DNA of 35,798 nucleotides from Sphingobacteriaceae bacterium. GTDB taxonomy: Bacteria > Bacteroidota > Bacteroidia > B-17B0 > Aurantibacillaceae. Within the stretch, counting starts at the first letter, position 1; every line of letters begins with the position of its first letter. Below the pieces are notes generated by a model. The model worked only from the letters and a program-made list of their open reading frames with translations, did not search any database and was not told the origin of the DNA. Positions 9,931 to 19,194 of this stretch are shown here, piece by piece. The stretch covers positions 1-35,798 of the forward strand of contig JAHEYE010000025.1 in the NCBI GenBank assembly GCA_023251695.1, read 5' to 3'. The position numbers and the translations under genes are program-made.

Positions 9931-11151
9931 CTAACGGTTATACACTAATTTACAGGTAAAGGTTTCATTTCTATTAACCAACCGAACCAGATAAAGACCC
10001 GTGCTAAATGTGCTGAGGTCGACCGAACTATTGAGAGAATCAATATTGACTTTTGAAATCATTTTTCCTGTATAATCCATTATTTCTACGAAAGCCACTT
10101 TACCATTCTCTAAATCCAGACCATTAATTGAAAATATACCCGACTCTGTCGGATTCGGAACAAGGCTGATGTTTGTCCCGGTTGTTTTGTTTCGTTCAAG
10201 AACAACCATACCGGAGTAGGTAAAAGTTCTGTCGACATCAGTTTGTTTCAGCCGGTAATAAGAAATTCCCTGCAATGGATTCGCATCATTAAATGTATAA
10301 TTATTGATCTTATTGCTGTTGCCTACCGCATCAACTTCACCAATATTCTCAAAACGGAAACCATCTGTGCTTCTTTCTACCGTAAAATAATCATTATTCA
10401 ATTCCATTGCTGTTTGCCAATTAACTTCAACTTCTTTTACTTTTTCATAAGCTGCAAAACCCAAAAGTTCAATTGGCAATGCACAGCTGGAACATGCTAC
10501 ATTGATATTATCGATCTGGTATTTTTCGCCATTGGCCCAGGTTTGTACTGTTATCTTGAGCTGTAATGTAGTTGCCGGATTAAGACATACGCTATAAGAA
10601 AAAGAAGTTCCCGAACTAAGTGCACCAATTAAAATATAGGTACCGCCGCTGCAAGCTTGTGCACAGGTTCCGCCTTCCACCGAAGTAAGCGGAACGAAGC
10701 CTGAACCGTTCGCGTCGTATTCAAGGCTAATCCAATCCACACAATTGCAGCCGCATCCCGGAATACATTCTTCAAAAGCATTAGAGGCTGCTGCCAGATT
10801 AATATCCATCGAAACAATAATTCCATTGGTACAAGAAGAAGTGTTGATATTTCCTGTGGTCCAGGTGGCCGGGCCATTCGTATCCTCGCATTCAAGCGTA
10901 TTGCCGTTAACGTAAAAATAATCGCCAGTTGTGCAGGTTGGACAGGCAGTGGTCCATCCCACGCCCCCTATATTATCATTGCCTGTAGTAGAAGTATTCG
11001 CTTCATCAAATGGCTCCGAAAAAATAATTTGAGCACCCAGCTGATAGCTGCCCAACACCAAGCAGGTTAATATGATTCTTGCGATTAAATATTTGATCCG
11101 TCTTAACAAAATCCAAAACATTTGAAAAGCGGTTAAGGAGTCTTTTAACAA
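9931..11151 (-). CDS. Secreted protein with a C-terminal T9SS type A sorting domain
   Basis: C-terminal tail SLVPNPTESGIFSING...VEIMDYTGKMISKVNI..LSTFSTGLYLVRLVNRNETFTCKLVYNR; upstream LPIELLGFAAYEKVKEVEVNWQTAMELNNDYFTVERSTDG linker typical of T9SS cargo; Cys-rich N-terminal domain. Confidence 0.9.
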   Translation of the reverse strand: MLKDSLTAFQMFWILLRRIKYLIARIILTCLVLGSYQLGAQIIFSEPFDEANTSTTGNDNIGGVGWTTACPTCTTGDYFYVNGNTLECEDTNGPATWTTGNINTSSCTNGIIVSMDINLAAASNAFEECIPGCGCNCVDWISLEYDANGSGFVPLTSVEGGTCAQACSGGTYILIGALSSGTSFSYSVCLNPATTLQLKITVQTWANGEKYQIDNINVACSSCALPIELLGFAAYEKVKEVEVNWQTAMELNNDYFTVERSTDGFRFENIGEVDAVGNSNKINNYTFNDANPLQGISYYRLKQTDVDRTFTYSGMVVLERNKTTGTNISLVPNPTESGIFSINGLDLENGKVAFVEIMDYTGKMISKVNIDSLNSSVDLSTFSTGLYLVRLVNRNETFTCKLVYNR

Positions 11152-11276
11152 GATTTTTGGTTAAAATTCCTTTAGGGTGCTCACTTTTATTAAGTGCTTG
11201 TCAAATTTACGATTAATGCCCGCTAAAAACATGCCCATATATTAACAAAATACTAAATTTTGGAGCTTTTTAACAA

Positions 11277-11306
11277 TTTTGAAAAGGGCACAATTTTTGT
11301 ACCTTT
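11277..11306 (+). promoter_or_regulatory. Putative Bacteroidota promoter (TTTTG-N18-TACCTTTA)
   Basis: TTTTG at 11277-11281, then 18 nt, then TAccTTTa (one mismatch from TAnnTTTG), upstream of the ATG at 11327. Confidence 0.35.
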
Positions 11307-11326
11307 AATAGTCTAAAACCACCCAA

Positions 11327-11938
11327 ATGAAAAACTTACTTCTTTTAGCAGCAGTCACAACAGCAGCTTTCTCTTCAGCCTTTATGTTAGCCCCGGCATT
11401 TGATGAATTGGCCCTGAATTCTGCCATTCCGGAGGCCACTTATAAAATGAAAGACGTAAGCGGTAAAGATGTTTCTTTAGATGAAACTAAAACCGCTAAA
11501 GGTTTATTGGTGATTTTTTCCTGCAATACTTGTCCGTACGTAAAACTAAGCGAAACCCGCATTAAAGAATACAGCGATTTTTGCGCGGCGAATGGCATTG
11601 GTTGTATCATTGTAAATAGTAACGAAGCACAACGTAGCGAAGAAGATAGTTTTGACGCCATGACTAAATACCATGCCGCTCAAAAATTAAAATGTTTTTA
11701 TACCGTTGATGTGAGTTCAAAATTGGCTAATGCTTTTGGTGCCACCCGCACGCCGCAATGCTTTTTATTTAATGCAAAAGGCTTGATTTACAAAGGCGCT
11801 ATTGACGATAATGTAAAAGATCCAACCGCGGTTAAAGAAACGTATCTGAAAGATGCTTTGAATGCTGTTGTAAAAAATACTGTTCCTGCCAAACAGGAAA
11901 CAAAATCAATCGGCTGTACTATTAAGAGAGTTGAATAA
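11327..11938 (+). CDS. Thioredoxin-fold / redoxin family exported protein
   Basis: Signal peptide; redox motif FSCNTCPYVK; GATRTPQCFLFNAKGLIYKGAIDDN, typical of AhpC/TSA-thioredoxin-like proteins. Confidence 0.85.
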   Translation: MKNLLLLAAVTTAAFSSAFMLAPAFDELALNSAIPEATYKMKDVSGKDVSLDETKTAKGLLVIFSCNTCPYVKLSETRIKEYSDFCAANGIGCIIVNSNEAQRSEEDSFDAMTKYHAAQKLKCFYTVDVSSKLANAFGATRTPQCFLFNAKGLIYKGAIDDNVKDPTAVKETYLKDALNAVVKNTVPAKQETKSIGCTIKRVE

Positions 11939-11952
11939 TCAAAAACGTTTTT

Positions 11953-12276
11953 ATGAAAAAAATTCTTTTTTCTTTATTAATTGCCGTCTCCGTATTACTT
12001 ACTTCATGCCTGAAGGAAAATCATTCGGTTTGCTTTAAAAATAATTACACCCAAGTTATGTATTCCGTTACAGCGGGAAATGCAAAAATCGGGACTGTTG
12101 AAAACGGGAAAGTATCGAATTACTATGCCATCAATTCTGGAAATTTTTCAATCAGCGGTATGAGTTCAAGCGGACAAAATCTTTCCGGTTCAGGTTCTGT
12201 ATCAGGAAGAGGAACTCATAAATGGACCATTACGCTGAGTTCTGCCGGAACGCTTTCGATCAGCAAAGACAAATAA
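11953..12276 (+). CDS. Small hypothetical lipoprotein
   Basis: Lipobox-type N-terminus MKKILFSLLIAVSVLLTSCLKEN; Gly/Ser-rich C-terminal half; ends 1 nt before the convergent lptD-like gene. Confidence 0.6.
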   Translation: MKKILFSLLIAVSVLLTSCLKENHSVCFKNNYTQVMYSVTAGNAKIGTVENGKVSNYYAINSGNFSISGMSSSGQNLSGSGSVSGRGTHKWTITLSSAGTLSISKDK

Positions 12277-12277
12277 A

Positions 12278-14815
12278 TTAATAGTTATCGAACCACTGAC
12301 GCTGCCGCGGGATTTTGATATCGCTCAGCATGCTTGTCTTCAGATTGATGGTTAAGCTATAACTCTTCCTAAAGCCAAAAGGAATCCAATCGATTCTTGC
12401 TTCCCAGCATTTCAGGTCGCGGTAAAGATTCACGCTTGTATAACTCAGTTGCTTATTAGTAAAATCGTAACCGCTGGTGGCGCCAATTTTCCAATTCTTG
12501 GTTACATTTATGCTGCCGCTGAAGTTCAGGCTTTGCGTGTATTTTATTTTTGCCTTAATGTATTGTTGCGATATGTTCAGATTATAAAATACTGACAGAT
12601 TCCAAGGTAAAGGACCTTCCTCGGCTACTTTGCTTTTCTCGGCCCCTCTCTCCGCACCGTTAGTCAGGTTAGGCGGTTTACGTGCGTTTTTTATTGCATC
12701 CACCATATTTGAACTGAAAGCCCCGTTTACTGCAATATTAGCCGAAGTGAACCTCGCCCATTTTCCGTCATAATTATACTGATATTCGGCTCTGTCGCGT
12801 TTGCGCAAAGTATCGTAAACGTAAGGATCGAAAACTGCATTTCCGACCAAATCAAAAAACTTAAAGAGCTTGTTACGTGCGCTCACGTTAATGTTACTCA
12901 GATTAAAACTATCGGCCGCAAAATTATAATAACCACTCATGCTCAGGTTTTGTAAAATAGTTGCTTTGTTATAGATGTAACCTGTATCCGTTTTTTTCCG
13001 CACCTTGGCCTCAATGTTATTATTCAAATTAAAATTAAGTGTGTTTTGCTCCCCTTGCGCAGGTCCGCCGAAAATATTATTCTGAAATACTGAATAATAT
13101 TGCTTTGTGCCGATTGTATCTACCGTTATCTCCTTCCAGAAACCATATTGCTCTTTACCAAAATCGGGCCGGTACATGTAAGTGATAGTTGGAATAAGAA
13201 GATGCCTGATTTGTTTCAGCCGTTTCGACTTAAACATGTAATCCATAAATAATTTAGTTGAAACGGCTGTGGTAAAATTCGCATCGTACCCCGCAACAAA
13301 ACCATTTACGGTATCGGTTTTAAGTGTATTGGTAGCATACAATAATTCTTTCTTAGTTGTTTTGGTGTACATCACCGAACTTAAATTTACGGCAGGTGTA
13401 ACTGTAATGTATTTTGCTACATTAAAGTTTGTTGAGATTGGTAAACTATGTCTGATCCCATATTTTAATCTCTTCTCTATATCACCCTTGAACAAAATCG
13501 AATCGTAACCGCTAAGTGTGTTGCGTGCTTCCAATAAATAATTCACCCCTACTTTATCAAACACATTTTGCTTTACTGCATTCTCCCGCTTAAACGGAAA
13601 AAAACGATTCACGTTGAAAGTCAGTTGCGGAAAGGAAAGATCAACCAAGCCGCTAATGGTATTCTGACTTCCCATGGCGTTAACACTGAACGAACTCCAT
13701 TTTGTACTTTTTGTAAAATTTACATTTGACTGAAATGTATTTGCAAGGTATTGTCCGGAATTCAAAGAATTGAATTTATTATATTTCTGATTGATGTAAT
13801 TCACATTGGCACCAAATCTGACAGTTGGATTATTTCTGTTATCCTGCGTATGCGACCAGTTGATGTTATATGATTTTTGTTTGTTATATAGCGAAGGAAC
13901 ATCTTTATCACCAATAACGTATTCTGAATATCCCAGATTAACGGCGCCGATATATTTATACAAAACATTATAATCATTGGTTGTTCTTAAACCCCAGCTT
14001 CCGTTCGAATAAATATCGCCACGGATTACCATATCGGTTTTATCATTTATTCCCCAATAAAAACCACCATCCTTAAAAAAATAACCTTGTCCGGGCGAAT
14101 TACCAACAAATGGCAGTAAAATTCCGTTGTGCCTTCTTTTTGAATTCGGAAAATAACCAAAGGGCAACATCAAAGGCGTTGGTACACCGCTTATTTCAAG
14201 GTACATCGGGCCTGTTACAATTTTATCATCCGGAATTATTTTTGCCTTCGTGGCTCTGAAAGCTGTTTTTGCATCTTCGTACTGACAAGGAATGCATTTT
14301 AAATTCTTCATGTAGATAACATCCGTACTATCTTTTTTGATTTCATTTCCGAAAACCAATAAATCGCCTTGCTTGGTAAGAACGTTGAAAATTTTTCCCT
14401 TTTTTGTTTTCAGGTTGTACATTATTTTTTCGGCATTAAATTCTTGTGTATTGTCTTTGAAAACAGGTGTGCCTATTTTTTTTCCTGTTGAATCGGTAGT
14501 TCCGTATGCGGTTACTAAATTTTTGTCGTTATCAATTTCGATAAACTCTGCTTTCAGATTCATATCGCCATATTCGACATAAGCCTCTCCAAACAGGAAA
14601 ATTTTATTCCCCTTTGCTTCGTATCTTATCGAATCCCTTGCGTTATAAATTATCTTCTTGTCGAGAGGCTCGTCTTCATCAAGCGTATCTACCGTTACCA
14701 CTTTAACAGTTGAATCGCTTGCTACAGGCGTTACAGTTTGTGAAATGCTAAAAAAGGGCATAGATATTAACATTGCCCTTAAGAAAACTAATATGGACCT
14801 TCCCCTAGGTATCAA
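12278..14815 (-). CDS. LptD/OstA-like outer-membrane LPS assembly protein
   Basis: OstA-like N-terminal repeats (NARDSIRYEAKGNKIFLFGEAYVEYGDMNLKAEFIEIDNDKNLVTAYG), then a long beta-barrel-like region (PTPLMLPFGYFPNSKRRHNGILLPFVGNSPGQGYFFKDGGFYWGINDKTDMVIRGDIYSNGSWG...). The track start is a TTG; the ATG at 14773 (MLISMPFFSISQ) is an alternative start. Confidence 0.88.
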   Translation of the reverse strand: MIPRGRSILVFLRAMLISMPFFSISQTVTPVASDSTVKVVTVDTLDEDEPLDKKIIYNARDSIRYEAKGNKIFLFGEAYVEYGDMNLKAEFIEIDNDKNLVTAYGTTDSTGKKIGTPVFKDNTQEFNAEKIMYNLKTKKGKIFNVLTKQGDLLVFGNEIKKDSTDVIYMKNLKCIPCQYEDAKTAFRATKAKIIPDDKIVTGPMYLEISGVPTPLMLPFGYFPNSKRRHNGILLPFVGNSPGQGYFFKDGGFYWGINDKTDMVIRGDIYSNGSWGLRTTNDYNVLYKYIGAVNLGYSEYVIGDKDVPSLYNKQKSYNINWSHTQDNRNNPTVRFGANVNYINQKYNKFNSLNSGQYLANTFQSNVNFTKSTKWSSFSVNAMGSQNTISGLVDLSFPQLTFNVNRFFPFKRENAVKQNVFDKVGVNYLLEARNTLSGYDSILFKGDIEKRLKYGIRHSLPISTNFNVAKYITVTPAVNLSSVMYTKTTKKELLYATNTLKTDTVNGFVAGYDANFTTAVSTKLFMDYMFKSKRLKQIRHLLIPTITYMYRPDFGKEQYGFWKEITVDTIGTKQYYSVFQNNIFGGPAQGEQNTLNFNLNNNIEAKVRKKTDTGYIYNKATILQNLSMSGYYNFAADSFNLSNINVSARNKLFKFFDLVGNAVFDPYVYDTLRKRDRAEYQYNYDGKWARFTSANIAVNGAFSSNMVDAIKNARKPPNLTNGAERGAEKSKVAEEGPLPWNLSVFYNLNISQQYIKAKIKYTQSLNFSGSINVTKNWKIGATSGYDFTNKQLSYTSVNLYRDLKCWEARIDWIPFGFRKSYSLTINLKTSMLSDIKIPRQRQWFDNY

Positions 14816-14873
14816 GCCTATTCAGCTAACTTTGATTATATACAAATCTACTAAATACTTGTATTTAGAGTCG

Positions 14874-16409
14874 GTGGTGCAGAGTAAGATATTAATAAAA
14901 AACCTTAAAAAAACGGGGCTTTTGTCTCTGTTTTGCCTTGTTTTTTGGCTTACATTAACAAGCTTTCACCGAGATGATCCAAAGGGTATTAAAACCATTG
15001 TTATTGATGCGGGACACGGCGGAAAAGATCCGGGCTGCAACGGTGTTACGTTTAAGGAAAAAGATATTTCACTGGCTGTTGCCTTACGGCTTGGAAAATT
15101 AATTGAGGATAATTATCCGGACGTAAAAGTAATTTACACACGCAAAACAGATGTGTTTATTGAATTGGAAGAGCGCGCACAAATTGCCAATAAAAACAAA
15201 GCCGATCTGTTTATTTCTATCCATTGTAACGCCGCAGGTAAACCGGTAATGATAAAAGATAAAAAAACAGGAAAGATGCGCGTTAAGACTTTCACCAACA
15301 AAAAAGGAAAACGCATTCCGGTTGAAACCATTAACCCTATTCCATTCGGAAGTGAAACTTATGTAATGGGTTTGAAAAACGAAGAAGGAAAAATGAAAGT
15401 AGCGCAGCGTGAGAACTCCGCGATTTTATTGGAGGATAATTACGAAAAAAAATACGAAGGTTTTGATCCCGAGAGTGAAGAGAGTTATATCATCATGAGT
15501 AATTACACTTCCGCTTATGTGATACAAAGTGCGCAATTAGGTTTGAAGATACAAGCAGAGTATTCAAAAAAATCAGGAAGGGTTGATAAGGGTGTACACC
15601 GGCAAAGTATTTGGGTATTGTGGCGCACCGCGATGCCAAGCGTATTAACAGAGATTGGCTATTTGACAAATCCGTTGGAAGAACAGTTTTTAGGTTCGGA
15701 GAAGGGACAGAAATATATTGCTGCCAGTGTTTTCAATGGCTTCCGGAAATTTAAAGATGATATTGAGGGAAAGAAAAAAGAGTACGATGATGAAATTGAG
15801 AATATGGAACCCCTTAAGAACGAAAATCTGGAAGCAGGCAATACAGGAAAACCTTTAAAAGAAGATTACACAGTTGAAGAAGAAGATGGACCAAAAGAAG
15901 ATTCAACCAAAACGGTTATTAAAGACGGTCCTAAAAATCCGGAAGTAAAACAACCCGAGAAAGAAAAGGAGATAGAAAAAGAAGCGCCTAAAGATGTAAA
16001 AGAAATTGTAGACAATTACAAAAACAATTCGCAAAAAGACAGTACAAAGACTGAAACGCCCGTAAAAGAAAAAGAGAAAGAGGTTGTTATTGAAAAACCG
16101 AAAGAAAAAGAACCTGAAGTAAAAAACGAAAGCAGTGATGTTGTTGTTGAATTTAAAGTTCAGTTTGCAAGTAGTGACAAAGAATTAGATCTGAAAGAAA
16201 ATAAATTCAGCCCTGTTGAAAACGGAAGTTTTTACAAAGTAGGAAGTTTCTTAAAATATACTTCAGGAAATTTTAAAACCTCAGCCGATGCGTTCAAACA
16301 TCAGAAAAAATTGGCCGAGGCCGGATTTAAGGATTGTTTTGTGGTTGCGTTTAAAAACGGACAACGCATTGATGTGAAAGAAGCGAAAGCTTTGTCGGAG
16401 AAGAAATAG
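14874..16409 (+). CDS. N-acetylmuramoyl-L-alanine amidase (Amidase_3) with a charged linker and SPOR-like C-terminus
   Basis: IVIDAGHGGKDPGCNG, DLFISIHCNA, SAILLEDNYEKKYEGFDPESEESYIIMS, PSVLTEIGYLTNPLEEQFL. The C-terminus EFKVQFASS...FYKVGSFLKYTSGNFKTSADAFKHQKKLAEAGFKDCFVVAFKNGQRI is SPOR-like. The ORF track start (14658) lies inside the divergent lptD-like gene; GTG 14874/14877 or ATG 14793 are more plausible starts. Confidence 0.88.
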   Translation: MVQSKILIKNLKKTGLLSLFCLVFWLTLTSFHRDDPKGIKTIVIDAGHGGKDPGCNGVTFKEKDISLAVALRLGKLIEDNYPDVKVIYTRKTDVFIELEERAQIANKNKADLFISIHCNAAGKPVMIKDKKTGKMRVKTFTNKKGKRIPVETINPIPFGSETYVMGLKNEEGKMKVAQRENSAILLEDNYEKKYEGFDPESEESYIIMSNYTSAYVIQSAQLGLKIQAEYSKKSGRVDKGVHRQSIWVLWRTAMPSVLTEIGYLTNPLEEQFLGSEKGQKYIAASVFNGFRKFKDDIEGKKKEYDDEIENMEPLKNENLEAGNTGKPLKEDYTVEEEDGPKEDSTKTVIKDGPKNPEVKQPEKEKEIEKEAPKDVKEIVDNYKNNSQKDSTKTETPVKEKEKEVVIEKPKEKEPEVKNESSDVVVEFKVQFASSDKELDLKENKFSPVENGSFYKVGSFLKYTSGNFKTSADAFKHQKKLAEAGFKDCFVVAFKNGQRIDVKEAKALSEKK

Positions 16410-16416
16410 ATAAGCA

Positions 16417-16479
16417 GTGACTTCGACAAGCTCAGTCACCGCAAATCTCTTAACGGGTGGCTGAGCTTGTCGAAGTCAC
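16417..16479. repeat. Inverted repeat with CTTCGACAAGCTCAG core, possible bidirectional terminator
   Basis: Arms GTGACTTCGACAAGCTCAGTCACC (16417-16440) and GGTGGCTGAGCTTGTCGAAGTCAC (16456-16479): 24-nt arms, 23/24 complementary (the one mismatch could be a G-U pair on one strand), 15-nt loop. It sits between two convergent gene ends. Confidence 0.92.
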
Positions 16480-16487
16480 CTGAAAAA

Positions 16488-18401
16488 TTACTTCTTCTTA
16501 CCTGAATTTAATTGCTGACGATCTTTTGTCATTTGTTCCAGTTTCTTCTGGAAGTTAGAAACCTTCGCCGGTTTCTTCATGTTCTCATCAATTTTCGCGC
16601 GGATTTTTTTATCATCAATCACCCATTTAAAAGCGTAGGTCTGTAAAAAGGTAATCATGTTCGCTAAAAAGTAATACCAGCTTAAACCTGCAGCGTAACT
16701 GTTCATTACTGCTAAGAAGATTACCGGCATAAAGTACATCATGAATTTCATACCCGGCATTTGCGTACTTTGCTGCGGCTGCAACATGGCGCTATTCATC
16801 CATGTGTAAATAATGGTTGACACGAACATTAAAGCGGCGAATAAACTCACGTGATCACCGTAAATACTGTCTACGATGGAAACTTTTCCGAAGGTCCAAA
16901 TGCTATCGTAGGTTGATAAATCATCTGCCCACAAAAAACCTTTTTGGCGTAATTCAATTGCTGCCGGAATAAATGCAAATAAGGCAATTAATATCGGAAA
17001 CTGTAATAATAAAGGAATACAGCCCGACAAAGGATTAACGCCTGCCTTACGGTATAAGGCCATTGTTTCCTGTTGTTTTTTCATTGGGTCGCCGTCTTTG
17101 TATTTTGCAGTTATAGCTTCTGTCTCCGGTTTTAATACACGCATACGTGCGCCCGACATATAAGTTTTGTATGCAATTGGTAATAAAACAATTTTTACAA
17201 TCATGGTGAGTATCAAAATAACAACACCCATATTCATATTGCCTAACCAATCGAATAACGGAATCACCATCCACTTATTTATGTAAGAGAAAATACTCCA
17301 CCCGGTTGGAATAATCTGTTCTAATTCATCGCCATAACCTGAAAGTGTTTTATAATCGTTCGGACCGAAATAAAATTTCATGCCGAATTTTTCGCTTGGC
17401 ATGTGGCTATACGGAATACCTAAATCTGAACTCAGTGCTTTTACAGTAGTTGCTGAAGTAGGCCGGCCTGACATTTTCACGAAACTGCCATCTTTCAAAA
17501 ATTCAGTTTGTGCTATTAAAGTGGAATTGAAGAATTGTTGTTTGAATGATACCCATTTAATTGGGGCGTCATTCAAAGGTTTTTCTTCTTCAGCTGTTCG
17601 CGGATTAATGTAATCGGGTTTATCAATCGTGAATTTATAATATGCGGTTGCTGCTTCTTTTTCCTTTTCAATGTATTTCTCCTGTGAAGGAAGGTTCATT
17701 CTCCAGTTCAGTGTCATCTGATCAACGTTTGAAGAAATGATTTTTTCCATGCCCACAAAACGGATATCGCATCCTAACATGTAATCTTTATCTTTCAAAC
17801 TATACACATATTCGATATAAGAACCGGGCTTGCTTGTTTCTAATTTAAACGTAATGGATTTATTTCCGGAAGAAACAATTGAGGATTTATCAGAGGTCTT
17901 AAAATAAAAGCTATCGGTAGATAAAATGCGTGAACGCTCGTACGCATCTAGTTTAAGAGAAAAATTTGTGGAATCTTTATCAAATAAAATTAAAGGTGTG
18001 GTTTGTCCGGAACGGGTGTATTTTTTTAATTCAACCTTTATTATCTGTGCGCCTTTGCTACTAATGTAGGCTTTCAGAACATCATTTTCTATGGTGATGA
18101 TTTCTTCTGTGCCTTTTGCTGAAACTGAAAAATCGCGGTAAGCATCATTTTGCAAAGCAGCTTTTGCAGAATCACTTAAAACAACTGCGGTTTTTATGGT
18201 ATCTCCGGCCGTTGTAGCTGTATTAGTATTAGCTACAATTTTTTTAGCTTCTTCTTCAGCTAATTTTTTTTGTACCGCAACAATTGAATCCTGTTTTTGT
18301 TTAGCACGCGCCTGTTGTTCTTTGCTTGGTCCGCTGAAAAATAACCAAATACCAAGTATTGCTGCTATTATTCCTAAACCTATTAATGAGTTCTTGTCCA
18401 C
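16488..18401 (-). CDS. yidC: Membrane protein insertase YidC
   Basis: MDKNSLIGLGIIAAILGIWLFFSGPSKEQQARAK; P1-type periplasmic domain; NMGVVILILTMIVKIVLLPIAYKTYMSGARMRVLKPE, YRKAGVNPLSGCIPLLLQFPILIALFAFIP, MMYFMPVIFLAVMNSYAAGLSWYYFLANMITFLQTY. Confidence 0.97.
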   Translation of the reverse strand: MDKNSLIGLGIIAAILGIWLFFSGPSKEQQARAKQKQDSIVAVQKKLAEEEAKKIVANTNTATTAGDTIKTAVVLSDSAKAALQNDAYRDFSVSAKGTEEIITIENDVLKAYISSKGAQIIKVELKKYTRSGQTTPLILFDKDSTNFSLKLDAYERSRILSTDSFYFKTSDKSSIVSSGNKSITFKLETSKPGSYIEYVYSLKDKDYMLGCDIRFVGMEKIISSNVDQMTLNWRMNLPSQEKYIEKEKEAATAYYKFTIDKPDYINPRTAEEEKPLNDAPIKWVSFKQQFFNSTLIAQTEFLKDGSFVKMSGRPTSATTVKALSSDLGIPYSHMPSEKFGMKFYFGPNDYKTLSGYGDELEQIIPTGWSIFSYINKWMVIPLFDWLGNMNMGVVILILTMIVKIVLLPIAYKTYMSGARMRVLKPETEAITAKYKDGDPMKKQQETMALYRKAGVNPLSGCIPLLLQFPILIALFAFIPAAIELRQKGFLWADDLSTYDSIWTFGKVSIVDSIYGDHVSLFAALMFVSTIIYTWMNSAMLQPQQSTQMPGMKFMMYFMPVIFLAVMNSYAAGLSWYYFLANMITFLQTYAFKWVIDDKKIRAKIDENMKKPAKVSNFQKKLEQMTKDRQQLNSGKKK

Positions 18402-18500
18402 TTCTTAGAAATTTGAAGGGCAAATTTAGCATTTTTAGGTCAATAAAAAGGCCTTTGTAAGTTATTGTTTGTTAAGTAGTTCTATAGTTCGCGCAAAAGC

Positions 18501-19007
18501 TTAATCCACAAGTGGCTTTACTTTTTTAGAGTACTTTCTTTTAAGGTCTAAATAGCCGATTTGCTCATCAGTGGCAGGGTTATCTATCTGACTAACCTTC
18601 GCATCCCCGCTCAGGTTCTTTACAGATATATTTTCCTCCATTGCAGCTATAAATTCATACTTATAATAGCCTTTTGTATTAGGATATTTTGAAACCCCTG
18701 TATTTACGCTTACAGATTTAGTAGCATAGCCTTTTTTATGGATTTTAATGATATAATCACGGTTCTGAGGCAAGCTAAAATTAAACGACATCTCATCATC
18801 TACGAATTTGGTATCGACTATTGTATTCAAATAGACAAGCTCCACCTTATATAAGCCACTTCCTTTGGATTTTTTGGAAATTTTACCTGTCACTTCCATA
18901 ACGGGATCACTTCCGTTTTCATTTGCGGGAGGGTTACCTGCATTTAATGCAAGGCTTATAATTGCAAAAAGCAATGTTGCGATGTTAATTTTTACGTTGT
19001 TTTTCAT
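18501..19007 (-). CDS. Hypothetical exported protein
   Basis: Signal peptide (MKNNVKINIATLLFAIISLALNAGNPP) followed by a carboxypeptidase-regulatory-like beta domain (VTGKISKKSKGSGLYKVELVYLNTIVDTKFVDDEMSFNFSLPQNRDYIIKIHKKGYATKSVSVNT). Confidence 0.65.
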   Translation of the reverse strand: MKNNVKINIATLLFAIISLALNAGNPPANENGSDPVMEVTGKISKKSKGSGLYKVELVYLNTIVDTKFVDDEMSFNFSLPQNRDYIIKIHKKGYATKSVSVNTGVSKYPNTKGYYKYEFIAAMEENISVKNLSGDAKVSQIDNPATDEQIGYLDLKRKYSKKVKPLVD

Positions 19008-19194
19008 GGCTTATGTTTTTAATTACACTACAAACTACGCCCATTTAAAAGCGCAAATCAACCTTAAAACAGGCTTTGAGTTACCTGTGTAAGATTTTAG
19101 GTCATTTTGTAAGTGTTTAGATTTTAGAAAAGCCGCAAAAAGTGAAATACCCAAAATCTATTGGAATTGGATCCATACCCTTATCCGATTGAAT

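Noticed and set aside
10629-10895. 88-aa minus-strand ORF (MNARIRMARPPGPQEIST...)
   Set aside because: Out-of-frame shadow within the T9SS cargo gene on the same strand; no start context or family resemblance.
17047-17274. 75-aa minus-strand ORF in yidC
   Set aside because: Alternative-frame ORF inside yidC; composition follows the yidC frame rather than an independent protein.
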